DNA of 22,300 nucleotides from contig CAKUKW010000009.1 in the NCBI GenBank assembly GCA_934663885.1, forward strand, positions 1 through 22,300. The letters are read 5' to 3'. This document shows positions 1 to 6,638 of this stretch, piece after piece (position 1 is the first letter of the stretch; every line of letters begins with the position of its first letter). Source of the DNA: an uncultured Tidjanibacter sp. (GTDB taxonomy: Bacteria; Bacteroidota; Bacteroidia; Bacteroidales; Rikenellaceae). Made by a program: the position numbers and the translations under genes. A model generated the notes under the pieces. The model had not been told where the DNA came from, made no database searches, and worked only from the letters and a program-made list of their open reading frames with translations.

Positions 1-64
1 GTGCGCGCCTGGAAAGTGCGTATACCCCAAAAGGGTATCGTGGGTTCGAATCCCGCTTTCTCCG
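1..64 (+). tRNA. tRNA-Ser(GGA), 3' part
   Basis: This is the 3' portion of a serine tRNA whose 5' end lies outside the window. The anticodon arm (CGCGC / GTGCG) encloses the loop CTGGAAA with anticodon GGA. A long class II variable arm follows (TACCC-CAAAA-GGGTA), which separates Ser from most other tRNAs. The T arm GTGGG-TTCGAAT-CCCGC comes next, then the acceptor strand TTTCTCC and discriminator G. CCA is not encoded, as is common in Bacteroidota. A T-rich run follows directly and could end transcription. Confidence 0.93.
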
Positions 65-171
65 CAATTTTTTTTATTTTTAGTTAATTTTTTTGAAGAA
101 ACTTAAAATTTAAGTCACGGAAAATCTAAAACAAACTAAAACAATAAGTCTAATCAATTCTAAATTTTGCT

Positions 172-930
172 ATGAAAAAACTTTTTATTCTTTTGGCAGC
201 CATAGGCTTTATGAGCTTTGCAGCTGTTGATGTAGTTGTTGCTCAGGGTGGTTATGCAACAGAGACGGTAGTCAATCCCGAAACGGACGTTGACGGTGTT
301 CCGATGCACCAGGCCCTCAAGCAGAAATTCCTCGAGGGTGGTGCAGGCTGGATGAGTCCTATCCTCCTCTGTCTTATCTTCGGTCTCGCGGTTGCTATCG
401 AACGTATTCTTTACCTGAGTATGTCGAAAACAAATACGAAAAAACTTATCGCCGATGTTGAAGAAGCACTCCGCACAGGTGGTATTCCCGCTGCTATGGA
501 CGTAGCACGCAACACGCGCGGTCCTGTAGCAAGTATTTTCTACCAGGGCCTCAGCCGTTACGACCAGGGCCTCGACGTTGTTGAAAAATCTGTCGCTTCT
601 TACGGCTCCGTTCAGATGGGTCTTATGGAAAGCGGTCTTACATGGATCTCCCTTTTCATAGCGATTGCGCCTATGTTAGGGTTCATGGGTACCGTAGTAG
701 GTATGATCGACGCGTTCGACAAAATCCAGGCCGCCGGAGACGTATCGGCTACCATGGTTGCAGGCGGTATCAAGATCGCCCTTTTGACGACGCTCGCCGG
801 TCTTATCGCGGCTGTTATCCTCCAGCTTTTCTACAACTATATCGTAAACAAAATCGACAGCCTCGTTATCGATATGGAAGACAGTTCTATCATCCTGGTA
901 GACATGCTTACCGAATACAACAAGAAGTAA
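172..930 (+). CDS. exbB: MotA/TolQ/ExbB proton channel family protein
   Basis: Inner-membrane proton-channel subunit of an ExbB-ExbD (TolQ-TolR type) motor, which uses proton motive force to energise TonB/TolA-like partners acting on the outer membrane. The 252-residue protein starts with a hydrophobic segment (residues 4-24) that may be a signal peptide or extra helix. Three family helices follow at about 60-83, 157-180 and 198-224. The second carries the typical APMLGFMGTVVGM segment and the third the ALLTTLAGL segment; conserved Thr and small residues there line the proton path in the family. It heads a four-gene same-strand operon with a membrane protein and two ExbD subunits. ExbB and TolQ cannot be told apart from sequence alone. 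No TonB gene follows within the operon. Family assignment is secure; the partner is inference. Confidence 0.93.
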   Translation: MKKLFILLAAIGFMSFAAVDVVVAQGGYATETVVNPETDVDGVPMHQALKQKFLEGGAGWMSPILLCLIFGLAVAIERILYLSMSKTNTKKLIADVEEALRTGGIPAAMDVARNTRGPVASIFYQGLSRYDQGLDVVEKSVASYGSVQMGLMESGLTWISLFIAIAPMLGFMGTVVGMIDAFDKIQAAGDVSATMVAGGIKIALLTTLAGLIAAVILQLFYNYIVNKIDSLVIDMEDSSIILVDMLTEYNKK

Positions 931-951
931 TTAACGTTATAACATATTGTT

Positions 952-1425
952 ATGAGCAGTAAGGTTTTTAAATATATAAAATGGCTGATGAGGATACTCA
1001 TGGCCGGTGGCGTTATCGTCCTCGTTTATTTCCTGGCGATGATGATAATATATCCGGAGCCTTCCCCGGATTTCCCGGTGGGCACCGTCGGGGGAGCCTT
1101 GGGAACAGACGCGTTGCTTATCTACGCCTATATATTACTCGCTATTGCTATTGTTGTAGCGTTAATATTCCCGATTATCAACATTATCAGGAATCCCAAG
1201 GCAGCTATGCGCTCGCTTATGGGTTTGGGTATCATGATTGTTATATTGGCAGTCACTTATTTCTTCTCGAGCACTACTCCGGTACAGATTCCTGATCAGG
1301 TCATATCGAACCCGTTCGTGTTGCGCGTGACCGACATGGGTCTTTACACTACTTACATTATGATTGTAGCGGCGTTCCTTGCCATTATTTACGGTGAAGT
1401 CAGGGGCGCGTTTAACAAGAAATAA
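952..1425 (+). CDS. four-helix membrane protein of the ExbB/ExbD operon
   Basis: A 157-residue integral membrane protein that I do not recognise by a catalytic motif. Four hydrophobic helices are visible at about residues 14-34, 53-79, 87-106 and 128-150, separated by short loops. A proline-rich loop (residues 35-45) follows the first helix, and the C-terminus is short and basic. It lies 21 bases after exbB and 11 before the first exbD, so it is almost certainly co-transcribed with them and may be an accessory part of the motor. Its start codon is overlapped by a small hairpin (ATAAC / GTTAT, 939-943 with 949-953) that could affect its translation. No convincing ribosome binding site is seen. 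Confidence 0.82.
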   Translation: MSSKVFKYIKWLMRILMAGGVIVLVYFLAMMIIYPEPSPDFPVGTVGGALGTDALLIYAYILLAIAIVVALIFPIINIIRNPKAAMRSLMGLGIMIVILAVTYFFSSTTPVQIPDQVISNPFVLRVTDMGLYTTYIMIVAAFLAIIYGEVRGAFNKK

Positions 1426-1436
1426 GAGAAATTATT

Positions 1437-2018
1437 ATGGCAAGAAAAGCAAAGAAAACGCCCGAGGTTAACGCCAGTTCGCAGGCCGATATCGCTTTCC
1501 TCCTGCTGATTTTCTTCCTTGTCGCCACGACTATGAATACCGACGCCGGTATCAATCGTACACTTCCGCCCTGGGTTGACAATCCTGAGAATCTGGACAA
1601 CCAGATCAAGGAACGAAACCTCCTGGAAGTTAAGATTGACCTTAGCGACCGTATTATGGCGGGAGGACAGATAGTCCGCATTACGGAGGTAAAGGATATA
1701 GCCAAGGATTTCTATCTCAACCTTACCGACGATGAAAATATGCCGGAGAAGGAGATGGTACAGATAGATATTATCGGCGCCTATCCTGTAAGCCAGGGTG
1801 TTATCTCGCTGCAGAACGACCGTGGTGCCAGCTACGATATGTATTTGAAAGTACAGAACGAGCTGACCCGCGCCGTCAACGAGATAAGGGACGAAATTTC
1901 CCAGCAGAAATTCGGCGCCAAGTACAAGGATCTGAGCGATAAACAACGCGAAGCGATCAATAGTGCGCAGAAGATGGCTATTTCAGAAGCAGAACCTAAA
2001 AACATAGGAGGGAACTAG
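1437..2018 (+). CDS. exbD: ExbD/TolR family biopolymer transporter (first copy)
   Basis: ExbD/TolR-type subunit: one N-terminal transmembrane helix and a periplasmic domain, which works inside an ExbB ring to convert proton flow into movement of a TonB/TolA-like partner. The helix spans about residues 17-34 (motif QADIAFLLLIFFLV), with the family's essential membrane Asp at position 18. At 193 residues it is longer than a typical ExbD (about 140). The extra length is a C-terminal stretch of charged residues after residue 140, probably helical. Its last codons contain the AGGAGG that serves the next gene. Together with the second ExbD it suggests a heteromeric ExbD pair. Confidence 0.92.
   Translation: MARKAKKTPEVNASSQADIAFLLLIFFLVATTMNTDAGINRTLPPWVDNPENLDNQIKERNLLEVKIDLSDRIMAGGQIVRITEVKDIAKDFYLNLTDDENMPEKEMVQIDIIGAYPVSQGVISLQNDRGASYDMYLKVQNELTRAVNEIRDEISQQKFGAKYKDLSDKQREAINSAQKMAISEAEPKNIGGN
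2006..2011 (+). promoter_or_regulatory. Shine-Dalgarno sequence for the second exbD
   Basis: AGGAGG lies nine bases before the ATG at 2021, inside the last codons of the first exbD. Strong Shine-Dalgarno sequences are uncommon in Bacteroidota, so this one supports that start and suggests translation is reinforced at this junction. Confidence 0.6.
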
Positions 2019-2020
2019 TT

Positions 2021-2485
2021 ATGGCAGTAATGAGAAAAAAGGGGAGTAAAGAAGCCCCCGCAATATCGACCGCATCGTTGCCTGACGTAATTTTTATGAT
2101 CCTCTTTTTCTTCATGGTTACGACGTCCATGAAAGAGGTAGACCTCATAGTAAAGGTACAGGTTCCGGAAGCTACGGAGATTGTCAAACTTGAAAACAAG
2201 TCGTTGGTAAGTTTTATATACGTAGGTGCTCCCACCGATACCAGGTGGGGGACAGGTACCCGTATCCAGCTTAACGACGCTTTCCGCACCCCGAAGGATA
2301 TTCTTGACTTCGTAGCAGCGGAGCGAGACAAACTCAACGAAGCCGACAGGTCGAAAATGACCGTGAGCATAAAAGCAGACAAAAATACCCGAATGGGTAT
2401 AGTGAACGATATTAAACAGGAGCTCCGTAAGGCTAATGCGCTTAAGATAAGCTATGCAGCCGCACCGAGTACCGGTTACAGATAG
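2021..2485 (+). CDS. exbD: ExbD/TolR family biopolymer transporter (second copy)
   Basis: Second ExbD-type subunit, 154 residues. One transmembrane helix lies at about residues 20-38 (LPDVIFMILFFFMVTT) with the essential Asp at position 22, followed by a periplasmic domain. It begins two bases after the stop of the first exbD, behind an AGGAGG ribosome binding site. The two ExbD proteins differ clearly outside the helix, so this is an old duplication with probable division of labour and not a recent repeat. The gene is last in the operon; a strong intrinsic terminator begins 13 bases after its stop. Confidence 0.93.
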   Translation: MAVMRKKGSKEAPAISTASLPDVIFMILFFFMVTTSMKEVDLIVKVQVPEATEIVKLENKSLVSFIYVGAPTDTRWGTGTRIQLNDAFRTPKDILDFVAAERDKLNEADRSKMTVSIKADKNTRMGIVNDIKQELRKANALKISYAAAPSTGYR

Positions 2486-2498
2486 ACGTTTGGTATTT

Positions 2499-2536
2499 AA
2501 ACTGAAGGGCGCCCACAAGGCGCCCTTCAGTTTTTT
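2499..2536 (+). terminator. intrinsic terminator of the exbB-exbD operon
   Basis: A perfect 13-bp stem (ACTGAAGGGCGCC at 2501-2513 with its complement at 2519-2531), extended by A-T pairs, encloses the five-base loop CACAA. A run of T follows. It closes the four-gene operon. Confidence 0.93.
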
Positions 2537-2603
2537 ATGTTGAATGGCGGGTATCGGACGACGTGGATTAGCGGTGCCCGGGAGGCGCTTTTTCGGGAGA
2601 ATG

Positions 2604-2634
2604 TTTGTAAATCGGAAAAAGTGTATTATTTTTG
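2604..2634 (+). promoter_or_regulatory. Bacteroidota-type promoter for tRNA-His
   Basis: TTTG at 2604-2607, a 19-base spacer and TATTTTTG at 2627-2634 match the Bacteroidota -33/-7 consensus (TTTG, TAnnTTTG). Transcription should begin near 2641, about 25 bases before the tRNA. Confidence 0.75.
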
Positions 2635-2664
2635 CACCCGCAGACGTCTGTTAAAGACGTACAC

Positions 2665-2739
2665 GGTGGATGTAGCTCAGCAGGTTAGAGCACCAGATTG
2701 TGGTTCTGGGGGTCGTGGGTTCGAGCCCCATCTTCCACC
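2665..2739 (+). tRNA. tRNA-His(GTG)
   Basis: Cloverleaf with anticodon arm CCAGA-TTGTGGT-TCTGG, giving anticodon GTG, and T arm GTGGG-TTCGAGC-CCCAT. The acceptor stem carries the extra G at position -1 (2665) opposite discriminator C (2739), the identity element of tRNA-His. One T-T mismatch sits at acceptor pair 6-67. CCA is not encoded. Confidence 0.96.
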
Positions 2740-2744
2740 CTCTA

Positions 2745-2774
2745 AAGGACAGTCCAAGCGGGCTGTCCTTTTTT
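2745..2774 (+). terminator. terminator of the tRNA-His transcript
   Basis: Stem AAGGACAG (2745-2752) with CTGTCCTT (2763-2770), loop of ten bases, then a T run. It lies between tRNA-His and the helicase start, so the helicase is expressed either by read-through or from a promoter not recognised here. Confidence 0.82.
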
Positions 2775-2797
2775 ATATACAAATCTTTTATAAAATA

Positions 2798-4888
2798 ATG
2801 ACCCATACGAACGAATTCAGGGAGCTCGGCCTTTCCGAGCAGATGCTCGAAGCGGTAAAGGCAAAGGGCTTCGAAACACCGACACAGGTACAAAAGCTCA
2901 CCATTCCCAAACTTTTACAGCAAACCAACGACCTCATAGCGCAGTCGCAGACCGGTACGGGCAAAACGGCCGCGTACGGCCTTGCGATGCTTCAGGAGCT
3001 TACACCTTCGGGCAAGACGGTACAGGCCATCATACTTGTGCCGACACGTGAGCTGGCCCTACAGGTGATGGAGGAACTCATTTCATATAATTCCCTACGG
3101 AGGCTTTCGATATCCGCGATTTACGGGGGGGCTTCGATGTCGGAGCAGCTCAGGAGACTGTCGAAAGGGATAGATATCGTAGTGGGAACTCCGGGGCGGG
3201 TGCTTGATCATATCCGCCGGGGCACGCTAAAACTTGAGTATGTAAAATACCTTGTGCTGGACGAGGCCGACGAGATGCTGAATATGGGCTTTATCGAGGA
3301 TGTGGAGGAAATTATCAGCCACACTGCCGAGCAGAGAAGGATATTGCTTTTTTCGGCTACTATGCCCGACAGGATAGTTAAATTATCCAAGCGCTACATG
3401 AAGGATCCGGAAGTAGTCAAGACCGACTCCACACATATAACGGCCGACCTTACAGACCAGATATATTTCGAGGTGCGCGAGGATGACAAGCTCGACGCCC
3501 TGACGAGGATCATCGACATAGAGCCGGAATTTTACGGCATAGTTTTCTGCCGTACCAAAATAGGCGTCGACGAACTGGTTAACAAACTTCTGGAGCGGGG
3601 TTATGCCGCCGAGGCACTTCACGGGGACGTGTCCCAGGCCCAGCGGGAGAAGATTCTTAAAAACTTCAAGAACAAACGATCAAATATCCTCGTGGCTACC
3701 GATGTGGCCGCCCGTGGGATAGACATTAACAACCTCACGCATGTTATCAATTATTCGCTTCCGCAGGATACCGAAAGCTACGTTCACAGGATAGGACGTA
3801 CGGGCCGGGCCGGAAACCAGGGTACTGCCATCACTTTTCTCTCGTCTTCAGAGATGCGCCGCTTCGGATATCTGAAAAAGGAGCTGGGTGTAGAGATTAA
3901 GAAAGAAACCCTTCCTTCGGGGCAGGACGTGGTAGCTATAAAGCGCCGGAAAATCAAGGACGATTTACAGGAGATAATCGACGGCGACAACTGGGCCGAT
4001 TACGGCGACATGGCCGACGAACTTCTGGCCGTTTATCCTCCCGAGGTTGCGTTGAGCGCCTTGCTTAAACTGGCTTTCCGCGGCGAGCTCGACCAGAGCG
4101 CCTATCCGGAGATACGCTCTTTCTCTGTCGACAGGAAAGGTACGGCACGCGTTTTCATAGCTGTAGGGCGTAACGACGGATACGATATCCGCAAACTCAT
4201 AACGTTGCTTAAGCGTGAGTGCGGGCTTAAAGACAATAAGATCACGGACGTTAAACTTATGGACGACTTCTCTTTCGTGAGCGTTCCATTCGTCGATGCC
4301 GAGCACGTTATCCGCAAGCTGAACCAAATCCGTCGCGGCAACAACAGGCCCCTGGCCAAGATAGCCAAACCGCTCGGCGAAGAGGGCGGAGGTAAGTCAC
4401 GCCAACCCCGGAAAGCGCAGGAGAGGGATTCCGCCTCGGAAGACAAACCGCGCCGTCAGGTGAAGGAAGGAGATGATAGTGAAGGAAGCAAAACCCGTGA
4501 GCCGCGCGTGAAAAACGATGAAGCCGGCCAGGTGAAAAAAAAGGATAAAAACAAAACAGGGTTTGACAGCGCCGCGCCTTCAACCAAGGCGGTGCGGGAT
4601 GACGATAAAAAGAAAGCAGGCAAGGCGAAAATTCACGACGATTCAGATTGGTACTCCGCCGGGGAAGCCAAACAGGCTTATGTAAAAGCGCCCAAAAAAG
4701 AGAAGCCCCTGCCCACAGGTGAAAAGCGGGCGAAAGAGCGCCGTAAAACGGTCGATCCCGAATTGTACAGGAATGTCGACAGTGCCCCGTCCGAGAAAGC
4801 GAATTCAGGGTTCGACTGGTCTATATTCGAGGAGAATGGCAACGCCTGGGACCGCCAGGAGCGCAAAGGCAAAAAGGCGAAGAAGTAA
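2798..4888 (+). CDS. DEAD-box ATP-dependent RNA helicase with DbpA-like RNA-binding domain
   Basis: ATP-driven RNA duplex unwinding enzyme, probably acting in ribosome assembly or cold adaptation like CsdA/DeaD and DbpA. The 696-residue product shows the Q motif (around 25-32), motif I AQSQTGTGKT (48-57), PTRELA (82-87), TPGR (131-134), DEAD (155-158), SAT (186-188), ARGID (305-309) and HRIGRTGR (330-337). A region at about 448-517 has the DbpA/CsdA C-terminal RNA-binding (RRM-fold) pattern. Residues 518-696 form a very basic, low-complexity Lys/Arg/Glu/Asp-rich tail, probably disordered and RNA-binding. The open frame extends upstream to 2537, but that part runs through tRNA-His and its terminator, so the ATG at 2798 is chosen. 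The protein is larger than E. coli DeaD (about 630) because of the tail. Confidence 0.95.
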   Translation: MTHTNEFRELGLSEQMLEAVKAKGFETPTQVQKLTIPKLLQQTNDLIAQSQTGTGKTAAYGLAMLQELTPSGKTVQAIILVPTRELALQVMEELISYNSLRRLSISAIYGGASMSEQLRRLSKGIDIVVGTPGRVLDHIRRGTLKLEYVKYLVLDEADEMLNMGFIEDVEEIISHTAEQRRILLFSATMPDRIVKLSKRYMKDPEVVKTDSTHITADLTDQIYFEVREDDKLDALTRIIDIEPEFYGIVFCRTKIGVDELVNKLLERGYAAEALHGDVSQAQREKILKNFKNKRSNILVATDVAARGIDINNLTHVINYSLPQDTESYVHRIGRTGRAGNQGTAITFLSSSEMRRFGYLKKELGVEIKKETLPSGQDVVAIKRRKIKDDLQEIIDGDNWADYGDMADELLAVYPPEVALSALLKLAFRGELDQSAYPEIRSFSVDRKGTARVFIAVGRNDGYDIRKLITLLKRECGLKDNKITDVKLMDDFSFVSVPFVDAEHVIRKLNQIRRGNNRPLAKIAKPLGEEGGGKSRQPRKAQERDSASEDKPRRQVKEGDDSEGSKTREPRVKNDEAGQVKKKDKNKTGFDSAAPSTKAVRDDDKKKAGKAKIHDDSDWYSAGEAKQAYVKAPKKEKPLPTGEKRAKERRKTVDPELYRNVDSAPSEKANSGFDWSIFEENGNAWDRQERKGKKAKK

Positions 4889-4957
4889 AAGTCGGATAGT
4901 TTCCACTTTTTGCTTGCCTGAAAAAGGCACTATGGAATAGGCTTGTGGATATAGAGA

Positions 4958-5188
4958 CTATTTCGTACCGGTACCCTTGAAGAATTCTTCGAGGGTCACT
5001 CCATAATAATCGCACAATAGAGAAAGCGTCGACACAGAAATATTCTGTGTACCGGCTTCGATACGCTTTACATTAATATTCGTCTCTATATAAACGTCAA
5101 TCTGTGACACTCCTTTGTTATTACGGAGGTACTGGAGTCTTTTGCCTATAGCAAATATCAATTTTTCGTTTCGTTGTTGTTTTGTCAT
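4958..5188 (-). CDS. XRE-family helix-turn-helix transcriptional regulator
   Basis: A 76-residue DNA-binding protein made essentially of one Cro/CI-type helix-turn-helix domain. Residues 14-70 carry the pattern IGKRLQYLRNNKGVSQIDV, then VKRIEAGTQNISVSTLSLLCDYYGVTLEEFF, typical of small XRE repressors. No second domain is present. It is convergent with the helicase gene and divergent from the structured RNA candidate. The region just upstream of its start holds an inverted repeat TTACC-N6-GGTAA, a likely operator for autoregulation. Its target is unknown; no toxin partner gene is next to it. Confidence 0.88.
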   Translation of the reverse strand: MTKQQRNEKLIFAIGKRLQYLRNNKGVSQIDVYIETNINVKRIEAGTQNISVSTLSLLCDYYGVTLEEFFKGTGTK

Positions 5189-5196
5189 AAAACAAA

Positions 5197-5229
5197 TTAC
5201 CGTATTAGGTAACTTTTTTGTGGTAACTT
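5197..5229. promoter_or_regulatory. putative operator: TTACC-N6-GGTAA plus repeated GGTAACTT
   Basis: TTACC (5197-5201) and GGTAA (5208-5212) form an inverted repeat nine bases upstream of the XRE gene start. GGTAACTT occurs at 5208-5215 and again at 5222-5229, a 14-base period. A TAATTTG sequence on the minus strand (5193-5199) resembles a -7 box and overlaps the repeat. Autoregulation by the adjacent XRE protein is inference. Confidence 0.4.
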
Positions 5230-5231
5230 AA

Positions 5232-5290
5232 TTGTGCTGTAAGTATTTTATTATATATTTGCCGGGTAAAAAGGGAGCATGCTATCTTTG
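5232..5290 (+). promoter_or_regulatory. two overlapping Bacteroidota-type promoters in series
   Basis: Promoter A: TTG 5232-5234, 19-base spacer, TATATTTG 5254-5261. Promoter B: TTTG 5258-5261, 21-base spacer, TATCTTTG 5283-5290. The TTTG of the first -7 box serves as the -33 element of the second, so the two promoters share bases. They lie directly before the structured RNA candidate, whose 5' end would be near 5297 from promoter B. Confidence 0.6.
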
Positions 5291-5296
5291 TGTAGG

Positions 5297-5525
5297 TTAA
5301 AACGGCACATAGATAAGGCATATACATAAAGGCAAACAACCTTTATACTACGTATCGAAATGAGGGACTCTTCGAATAGAGAGGTTTTTGAGTAAGTATA
5401 ATAGTTGTCAACCTTGAGTTATGCCCTTGCCGAATGTGCCGGGGCCTGGCTTGGGCGTGAGGGAAGCTTTCTATTCAAGGGTATCCTCATACCTGACAGC
5501 GGAAGTTCCACCTGCGCCCTTTTTT
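5297..5525 (+). ncRNA. structured RNA candidate, 6S-like (Bacteroidales-1-like)
   Basis: A roughly 230-nt transcript is predicted between a promoter and a T run at 5520-5525, without a convincing protein. The first part folds into a long interrupted rod: 5303-5310 with 5434-5441 (8 bp), 5317-5322 with 5420-5425, 5329-5332 with 5412-5415, 5336-5340 with 5404-5408, and 5344-5348 with 5396-5400. An open central region around 5349-5395 contains a small hairpin CTCT-N6-AGAG. The 3' part folds separately (5453-5457 with 5515-5519, enclosing 5458-5462 with 5485-5489) and ends in the T run. A rod with a central bubble is the shape of 6S RNA, and from memory the Bacteroidales-1 motif was proposed to be the 6S RNA of this order. 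The structure is seen; the family name is tentative. An 11-codon ATG frame at 5360-5395 is probably incidental. Confidence 0.55.
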
Positions 5526-5583
5526 ATTCGCCTTGAGTGGTATGAGAACTATAAACTACTATTTATAATGTTATGAAGATATC

Positions 5584-5681
5584 CCGCGCTCCAGGCCGAG
5601 CGCGGAAGTTGGGGGGTGTGGCGCCGGATACCGACTAAAGGTTGCCGCAAGCCGACAGGGGAAGGCGCCGCACCGGTTTTT
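5584..5681 (+). ncRNA. paired GC-rich hairpins ending in a T run, function unknown
   Basis: Hairpin 1 is a perfect 8-bp stem CCGCGCTC / GAGCGCGG (5584-5591, 5598-5605) with a six-base loop and no T run. After a run of six G, hairpin 2 pairs 5615-5625 with 5664-5674 (11 bp with one wobble). It encloses a smaller hairpin GGTTG / CAAgCC around 5640-5654, and TTTTT follows at 5677-5681. It could be the 3' end and terminator of a second small RNA, or a backup terminator for the RNA upstream. No ligand-binding class was recognised. Confidence 0.4.
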
Positions 5682-5733
5682 GTAGTTTCCATACCAGGTT
5701 TGATAATTGTCTGTTCTAAAGAATGATTTAGGG

Positions 5734-5764
5734 TTGGCTGATTTTCGGGAAATCAGTATCTTTG
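5734..5764 (+). promoter_or_regulatory. promoter of the patatin-like gene
   Basis: TTG 5734-5736, 20-base spacer and TATCTTTG 5757-5764 match the Bacteroidota consensus. The expected start near 5771 leaves a leader of about 22 bases before the ATG at 5793 and would also place the alternative GTG at 5784 very close to the 5' end. Confidence 0.7.
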
Positions 5765-5792
5765 ATAACTGAAATTTATTCCAGTGCGAGTT

Positions 5793-6569
5793 ATGGCAAA
5801 ATATCAGACAGGTTACGCCCTGAGCGGGGGATTTATAAAAGGCTTTGCACACCTTGGGGCCGTTCAGGCGCTTTATGAAAACGATGTGTGGCCGGAAATA
5901 ATAGCCGGCGTGAGCGCAGGCTCGCTTGCGGGGGTTTTCCTGGCCGATGGGAAGGAGCCATTCAAGATACTCGAACTGTTCGAAGAGAAGGAATTCGGCG
6001 ATTTTACAAAGTTCGCCATCAGGGCACGCGGAGGATTCATGCTGCTCGACCAGTTGCACGATTTCCTGTACGGTAATCTTTCGGTACGCAATCTGGAGCA
6101 GCTGCGAATACCCATGATAGTCACTGCTACCAACCTCGATAACGGTGTGACCGTTCATTTCCGCGACGGAGACATAGCGCCCCGGGTAGCCGCCTCATGT
6201 TGCGTGCCCGGCCTTTTCACCCCAATAAAAATAGACGACTGCCATTATGTGGACGGCGGCGTGCTGATGAACCTTCCTGTCTCTGTCATCCGGGGCGACT
6301 GCGAAAGGGTCGTGGCAGTCAACGTGAGCCCGATAATATCTCATGGATATAAGATGAACGTCGTCAACGTCCTCCAGCGGACTTACCACCTGATGTCCCA
6401 CTCCAATATTTTGCTCGACCGGGGTATGGCAGACCTGCTTATCGAAACCCATAACCTTAACTCTTACGCTAATAATGAGCTCGACAAAGCGCGCGAAATA
6501 TTCGGCCGGGGCTACGAAGCCGCCAAAAAAGCACTCTCGGAAGTATCGCAACCATTGATAAATATATAG
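5793..6569 (+). CDS. patatin-like phospholipase family protein (RssA-like)
   Basis: Serine lipid acyl hydrolase of the patatin fold with a Ser-Asp dyad, 258 residues. It shows the nucleophile elbow GVSAGS (39-44, Ser41), the catalytic Asp in VDGGV (153-157, Asp154), and the glycine-rich oxyanion loop SGGFIKGFAHLG (11-22). The loop reads GGFIKG, whereas the commonest form is GGGxKG, so a bulky Phe replaces the third Gly; from memory this variant is usual in the Bacteroidota branch. No signal peptide or transmembrane helix is visible, so it should be cytoplasmic. The frame is open from a GTG at 5784, but ATG 5793 fits the promoter better. The physiological lipid substrate is unknown. Confidence 0.93.
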   Translation: MAKYQTGYALSGGFIKGFAHLGAVQALYENDVWPEIIAGVSAGSLAGVFLADGKEPFKILELFEEKEFGDFTKFAIRARGGFMLLDQLHDFLYGNLSVRNLEQLRIPMIVTATNLDNGVTVHFRDGDIAPRVAASCCVPGLFTPIKIDDCHYVDGGVLMNLPVSVIRGDCERVVAVNVSPIISHGYKMNVVNVLQRTYHLMSHSNILLDRGMADLLIETHNLNSYANNELDKAREIFGRGYEAAKKALSEVSQPLINI

Positions 6570-6638
6570 GATTTATTTTACCCTGATATTCGTTCTTTCT
6601 TATAGGAAAGAATGAAATAATCAGTATAAATAATCCTA
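6567..6638. terminator. nested inverted repeat between convergent genes
   Basis: Three nested pairings share one centre: TAGGATT (6567-6573) with AATCCTA (6632-6638), CTGAT (6583-6587) with ATCAG (6620-6624), and an 11-bp core 6589-6599 with 6606-6616 (one G-T pair). It begins in the stop codon of the patatin-like gene and ends at the stop codon of ung. It probably serves as a bidirectional end structure, though the T tract is poor. Confidence 0.55.

Noticed and set aside
101..115. 15-base palindrome ACTTAAA-A-TTTAAGT upstream of exbB
   Set aside because: Very AT-rich sequence makes such palindromes likely by chance and no regulator is known nearby.
2537..2797. N-terminal extension of the DEAD-box helicase frame
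   Set aside because: The extension runs through the promoter, tRNA-His and its terminator; the family N-terminus starts at the ATG at 2798.
5360..5395. Eleven-codon ATG frame inside the structured RNA (possible tmRNA tag or leader peptide)
   Set aside because: The encoded residues do not resemble a tmRNA tag ending in Ala-Ala, and no tRNA-like end is present; probably chance.
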